From positions 1-53,737 of the forward strand of contig CAKRLV010000018.1 of the NCBI GenBank assembly GCA_934359755.1: DNA of 53,737 nt. The letters run 5' to 3'. The notes beneath the pieces are model-generated. The model ran no database searches and was not told where the DNA came from. It saw only the letters and a list, made by a program, of their open reading frames with translations. Position 1 is the first letter of the stretch; every line of letters begins with the position of its first letter. Source of the DNA: an uncultured Agathobacter sp. (GTDB lineage: Bacteria > Bacillota > Clostridia > Lachnospirales > Lachnospiraceae). This document shows positions 50,332-53,737 of this stretch, piece after piece. Made by a program: the position numbers and the translations under genes.

Positions 50332-51909
50332 ATGGAAAAACTTAAAATCAGCATAATAAAAGGCGGCAGAGAGCAATCCATATCTGCCGCAAAAGGAAAT
50401 AATTTATTATCTATATTGATAGATAGCGGAATATATGTAAGTGCACCTTGTGCTGGCAGGGGACTGTGCGGAAAATGCAAGATTCAGATGCTACAGGGTG
50501 TGACAAAGGCGACAACAGAAGATAAGAAATTCTTTTCAGAAGAAGAACTTAAGGCAGGATATAGACTATCCTGCCTAAGTTTGCCTGATGAGGATTGCCG
50601 TGTAAGACTGTGTCAGGATGATGAGGAAGACTTTGATGTAGTTGCGGAATATAACTATGACAAACAGGACAAAGCCAATTCAACTGTCATGGGAGCGAAG
50701 GAAAATAACCAAAAAATATATGATATTGCAATAGACATAGGAACCACGACGATCGCTATAAGCCTTGTAGAAACTCTGAATAATAAAATCGAAAATGTTG
50801 TCACCACGGTAAATCATCAGAGAAAATATGGTGCAGATGTAGTATCAAGAATACAGGCATCGATAGGTGGAATGAAGCAGGAACTTCAGAGCACTATAAG
50901 AAGAGATTTAGCAGATGGAATAGAAAGACTGGCGGATGAAGCAGAAATTAATCTATCGCAGGTCCAAAATATAGTAATTGCTGCAAACACGACAATGATT
51001 CATCTTCTTATGGGATATCCGTGTGATACGCTAGGTGTTGCGCCATTTACACCATATGAGATAGAAGAGATAAATTCCAATTTTCAGGAATTGTTCGGGG
51101 ATGCACTAGATATAGGAGTGACAATATTGCCGGGAATTTCAACGTACGTGGGAGCAGATATTGTTGCAGGACTGATGGCATGTGACTTTGATAAGTCAGA
51201 GAAAATAAATGCATTCGTTGACCTTGGAACGAACGGAGAGATGGCAATTGGAAATAAGGATAAAATTCTTGTGACATCGACGGCAGCAGGTCCAGCCTTT
51301 GAAGGTGGAAACATCACCTGTGGAATTGGAAGTATAAAGGGTGCAATATGTCATGTTGATATAGAAAATGGCAAGGCTGAGTGTCAGACCATAGGTGATG
51401 CACCAATGACAGGAATCTGTGGAACAGGAATAATCGAGAGTACTTATGAACTTCTAAAGGCAGGACTGCTTGATGAAACAGGACTGCTTGCGGATGAGTA
51501 TTTTGAGTCAGGGTATGAACTTGGAGCTGCACCAGATGGAAAGCAGATAGTGTATACACAGGAAGATATAAGAGAAATCCAGCTTGCAAAGTCTGCAATA
51601 AGGGCAGGACTGGAGACACTTATCAGACGATATGGGGTTGATTACCAGAGAATTGATAAGCTTTACCTCGCTGGAGGGTTTGGATATCGCATGAATATTG
51701 AGAAGGCAATCGGCATAGGTCTTTTTCCAGAAGAGTTAAAAGATAAGATAGTGCCCGTAGGAAATAGTTCGTTAAATGGTGCGGCATTATATCTTATAAG
51801 TGAGAAACAAAAGCAATCTGCAAGGAATATCGTGAATACAGCAGAGGAGATATCACTTGCAATGGATGATGATTTTAACCAGTTTTATATGGATTATATG
51901 TTTTTCTAA
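50332..51909 (+). CDS. RACo-like [2Fe-2S] ASKHA-domain protein (DUF4445)
   Basis: The 525-residue protein has an N-terminal plant-type ferredoxin domain with cluster ligands C40, C46, C49 (CAGRGLCGKC) and C81, then a linker and an ASKHA ATPase domain (IAIDIGTTTIAISLVE; VIAANTTMIHLLMGYP; FVDLGTNGEMAIGN; GICGTGIIES; YLAGGFGYRMNIEKAIGIGL). This is the layout of reductive activators of corrinoid proteins (RACo, RamA-like). No corrinoid methyltransferase is near, so its partner protein is elsewhere. Monocistronic. Confidence 0.9.
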   Translation: MEKLKISIIKGGREQSISAAKGNNLLSILIDSGIYVSAPCAGRGLCGKCKIQMLQGVTKATTEDKKFFSEEELKAGYRLSCLSLPDEDCRVRLCQDDEEDFDVVAEYNYDKQDKANSTVMGAKENNQKIYDIAIDIGTTTIAISLVETLNNKIENVVTTVNHQRKYGADVVSRIQASIGGMKQELQSTIRRDLADGIERLADEAEINLSQVQNIVIAANTTMIHLLMGYPCDTLGVAPFTPYEIEEINSNFQELFGDALDIGVTILPGISTYVGADIVAGLMACDFDKSEKINAFVDLGTNGEMAIGNKDKILVTSTAAGPAFEGGNITCGIGSIKGAICHVDIENGKAECQTIGDAPMTGICGTGIIESTYELLKAGLLDETGLLADEYFESGYELGAAPDGKQIVYTQEDIREIQLAKSAIRAGLETLIRRYGVDYQRIDKLYLAGGFGYRMNIEKAIGIGLFPEELKDKIVPVGNSSLNGAALYLISEKQKQSARNIVNTAEEISLAMDDDFNQFYMDYMFF

Positions 51910-51916
51910 TTTTCTA

Positions 51917-51947
51917 TTGACCTTCCAGCTTGTGGAAGGTGTATAAA
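51917..51947 (+). promoter_or_regulatory. MerR-type promoter with 19-bp spacer
   Basis: TTGACC (51917-51922) and TATAAA (51942-51947) are 19 bases apart, and the spacer carries a perfect dyad ACCTTCCA/TGGAAGGT (51920-51940) with a 5-base centre. The over-long spacer with a dyad is the hallmark of promoters twisted open by MerR regulators; the regulator is the next gene, so it autoregulates. Confidence 0.9.
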
Positions 51948-51992
51948 AAGGTCACATCCTAAGAGATGACCAATGGACAGGGAGGAAAGTAC

Positions 51993-52634
51993 ATGAAAAT
52001 CAAACAGGTTGAGGAACTGGTTGGGATAAACAGCAAGAATATAAGATTCTATGAAAACCAGGGATTACTCACACCAGAGCGTGCAGACAACGGATACAGG
52101 GAATATCGCCAGAGTGATATAGAGATACTAAAAAAGATAAAGCTTTTCCGTAAGCTTGGAATATCACTTGAGCAGATAAAACTTGTTCTTGGTGAAAGAC
52201 TGTTGCTTAATGATTGCCTGGAAAGTCATATGGAAGTTCTCGAGAAGGAGAAGGAAAACCTCATAAATATGAGTAAATTTTCAGAGCAGATGTACAATCA
52301 GAATGCATCTATAGGGAATCTCAATACGGATGAGTGGCTTGAAGAAATGGAAAAAATGGAAAAGGAGGGCATAGATTTTGTGGACATAAGCAAAATTGAC
52401 ATTCATATGAAGAAGAAAATGGGAGCCGCGATAGGTGGTGTAATAATGATAGCATTCATGTTGTTTTCCATCGGAATGATTATATGGGCAAACAGCATGG
52501 ATCCAATACCACTTGGACTGCTTATATTTTTCATAACAATACCACTTGTTATAATTTTATGCATAGCAGTCGCGTTGAGAAGTAGATTTAAGGAAATTGA
52601 AGGAGGAGAAGAAGATGAAGCTTCTAAGTATTGA
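51993..52634 (+). CDS. MerR-family regulator with membrane helices
   Basis: The 213-residue protein starts at ATG 51993 (GGAGG upstream). An N-terminal MerR winged helix (IKQVEELVGINSKNIRFYEN; GYREYRQSDIEILKKIKL), coiled coil about 85-120, and two membrane helices (about 148-170 and 175-198), unusual for a MerR protein. The effector pocket has no clear Cys pair. It overlaps the YbjQ gene by 20 bases. Probably senses a membrane-acting compound. Confidence 0.87.
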   Translation: MKIKQVEELVGINSKNIRFYENQGLLTPERADNGYREYRQSDIEILKKIKLFRKLGISLEQIKLVLGERLLLNDCLESHMEVLEKEKENLINMSKFSEQMYNQNASIGNLNTDEWLEEMEKMEKEGIDFVDISKIDIHMKKKMGAAIGGVIMIAFMLFSIGMIIWANSMDPIPLGLLIFFITIPLVIILCIAVALRSRFKEIEGGEEDEASKY

Positions 52635-52926
52635 GTATATACCGGGTCAGGAGATTGAAGCACTTGGAATGGTAAAAGGAACAATTGTACAGACAAAGAA
52701 TGTAGGACGAGATTTCATGGCAGGCATGAAGACATTGGTCGGGGGCGAAATCGTAGGGTACACAGAGATGCTCAACGAGGCACGCCAGATTGCAGTAAAG
52801 AGAATGGTTGATGAAGCCAAAGAACTGGGGGCTGACGCTGTAATTGGAATCAAATATGGTTCATCACAGGTGATGACAGGGGCGGCAGAAGTGATAGCAT
52901 ACGGAACTGCTGTTAAAATAATATAG
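52615..52926 (+). CDS. YbjQ/DUF74 family protein
   Basis: The 103-residue protein starts at ATG 52615 with AAGGAGGAG upstream. IEYIPGQEIEALGMVKGTIV, the GRDFMAGMKTLVGGE motif and ELGADAVIGIKYGSSQV are hallmarks of the YbjQ (heavy-metal-binding-like) family, which forms pentamers of unknown role. It is co-transcribed with the MerR regulator and ends with a terminator. Confidence 0.92.
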   Translation: MKLLSIEYIPGQEIEALGMVKGTIVQTKNVGRDFMAGMKTLVGGEIVGYTEMLNEARQIAVKRMVDEAKELGADAVIGIKYGSSQVMTGAAEVIAYGTAVKII

Positions 52927-52943
52927 TATTTATGTCGAAATAG

Positions 52944-52974
52944 ACGAGTCTAAACCATAGAGGTTTAGGCTCGT
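52944..52974 (+). terminator. Rho-independent terminator
   Basis: ACGAGTCTAAACC and GGTTTAGGCTCGT form a 13-bp stem with one G-T pair, followed by TTTGCTTT. It closes the MerR-YbjQ unit. Confidence 0.85.
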
Positions 52975-53155
52975 TTGCTTTATGTATGTTGTAAAAAAGT
53001 ATAAAATATAAGTCCCTTTTCGGAATTGTGTTCCCGCTCCCCGTTAATGTATAAATTGCATGAATAGTATACTTAATATTTTTTAGAAAGTGACCGACTC
53101 TGGATGCTAACTATTTTTGTGGCACAGAAAGTCTGGTTTATAAGGAGGCATCATA

Positions 53156-53362
53156 ATGGATTTTAATACAGAAGATAATATTAAAGAGTACCTCGGAACT
53201 GAGTTATACAACAAGTTGAGTAGTAAAGCAAAGTTTGGGGTAGTTTTTCTATTTCAGCATTTTCGTTATAGTGATATACTTGACTTAGTTGATGATTTAT
53301 CTTTTGAAGATTGTCAGATAGTAGATTTGGTTTGTGAGGAATTTGAGGATTACATTAAATGA
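53156..53362 (+). CDS. Small acidic hypothetical protein
   Basis: The 68-residue soluble protein has a strong AAGGAGG ribosome site. It is helical and acidic, with LSSKAKFGVVFLFQHFRYSD and LVDDLSFEDCQIVDLVCEEF. No family recognised. The end overlaps the next small gene by 29 bases. Confidence 0.6.
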   Translation: MDFNTEDNIKEYLGTELYNKLSSKAKFGVVFLFQHFRYSDILDLVDDLSFEDCQIVDLVCEEFEDYIK

Positions 53363-53528
53363 AATACTCACTGGTGTACCATCTGATTATATAAGTTTCA
53401 GTATAGAAAATGGTAAGTACATAGTAAGATATAAGGTAAATGAACGGAGTAATACTTTTAAGGAGAAAGTATATGATAATATTGATTCTTGCATACATAA
53501 GTTAAAGCTTCTAACCCATAAGTTTTAG
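53334..53528 (+). CDS. Small hypothetical protein
   Basis: The 64-residue reading frame begins with GTG inside the previous gene. It has a beta-strand pattern (DYISFSIENGKYIVRYKVNE) and a C-terminal helix. No ribosome site is obvious apart from GAGGA in the coding sequence. It may be coupled to the gene before or be a frameshifted continuation of it. Confidence 0.45.
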   Translation: MRNLRITLNEILTGVPSDYISFSIENGKYIVRYKVNERSNTFKEKVYDNIDSCIHKLKLLTHKF

Positions 53529-53724
53529 AGTTTAAGGTAATGGGTACAAGCATTAATCAACGTCTATGAAGCTGTTTTTCAAACACTAAGATATAGAAAG
53601 TATAGCTTATTTTTGAAAGGAATTTTTTATGGAAAGTAAATCACGGACATTAGTTTGTATATAGTATTTTTTATCAACATTTGTTAGACTACTGTTATAC
53701 AAATCGAAGTTGGAGGATACACGC

Positions 53725-53737
53725 ATGAAAATTGTAA
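53725..53737 (+). CDS. Start of a gene cut by the window end
   Basis: ATGAAAATTGTAA is preceded by GGAGG at the correct distance and, about 30 bases further, by GTTATAC as a possible -10. Only four codons are visible, so no function can be given. Confidence 0.5.

Overview
The window looks like a chromosomal segment from a low-GC Firmicute of the family Lachnospiraceae (Agathobacter / Lachnospira / Roseburia / Butyrivibrio relatives). Evidence: strong AGGAGG ribosome binding sites, frequent TTG/GTG starts, AT-rich intergenes, a sucrose-phosphorylase sugar operon, meso-diaminopimelate dehydrogenase, PD-(D/E)XK and AAA-ATPase/DUF1703 repeat families, and many short membrane or secreted proteins typical of gut clostridia. 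The exact species cannot be fixed from the sequence alone. No rRNA, tRNA or CRISPR array was seen.

Layout. 1-3.8 kb looks like the end of a decayed integrative element: an acetyltransferase tail, a tyrosine-integrase fragment, a three-gene XRE / ImmA-type metalloprotease / PIN-nuclease cassette, paired direct repeats resembling integrase arm sites, and finally the last ~20 codons of a tuf (EF-Tu) gene with a strong terminator but no tuf gene. 3.9-7.1 kb holds a Fic C-terminal relic, a frameshifted gene and two coiled-coil, charged proteins of unknown function. 7.2-11.1 kb: cupin (minus strand), an ECF sigma factor with its likely membrane anti-sigma partner, and a secreted Fn3-like protein. 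11.3-16.6 kb: a five-gene nickel/peptide-type ABC importer whose last two genes are separated from the permeases by 17 copies of a 13-bp repeat. 16.8-18.1 kb: a PD-(D/E)XK family transposase/nuclease with an expanded heptad coiled coil.

18.6-25.9 kb is a sucrose utilisation locus: fructokinase and LacI regulator, then binding protein, two permeases and sucrose phosphorylase. Both transcription units start from near-identical promoters whose -35 lies inside a LacI-type palindrome, so imported sucrose would be phosphorolysed to glucose-1-phosphate and fructose, and the fructose phosphorylated, under one repressor. 25.9-26.6 kb is a gene-free block with two large structured elements (a 103-bp multi-hairpin element and a 337-bp fold-back repeat). 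26.6-36.8 kb is mixed housekeeping: three small membrane proteins, DAP dehydrogenase, an AIM24-like protein, AzlCD, an EamA exporter, a lipoprotein, a HAD phosphatase, a broken AAA-ATPase, hemolysin III, GNAT, DUF1858 and Nudix.

36.9-46.8 kb is the most unusual part: a PadR regulator, a HAAS-like membrane protein and secreted small proteins next to two consecutive ABC export modules, each with two permeases and one ATPase. A frameshifted copy of the membrane protein's 3' end and a second copy of the leader of the first secreted gene sit between the modules, which points to an ancient tandem duplication of the whole unit. 46.9-50.3 kb is a GntR(YtrA)-ABC module with a palindromic operator over its -10. 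50.3-52.9 kb has a RACo-like [2Fe-2S] ASKHA protein and a MerR-YbjQ pair with a classic 19-bp-spacer MerR promoter. The right end has two small unknown genes and the first codons of another gene.

A recurring theme is short tandem repeats between genes: 13-bp (two unrelated families), 17-bp, 14-19-bp and 11-bp units at five separate intergenic places, plus a 21-bp unit within a coding region.
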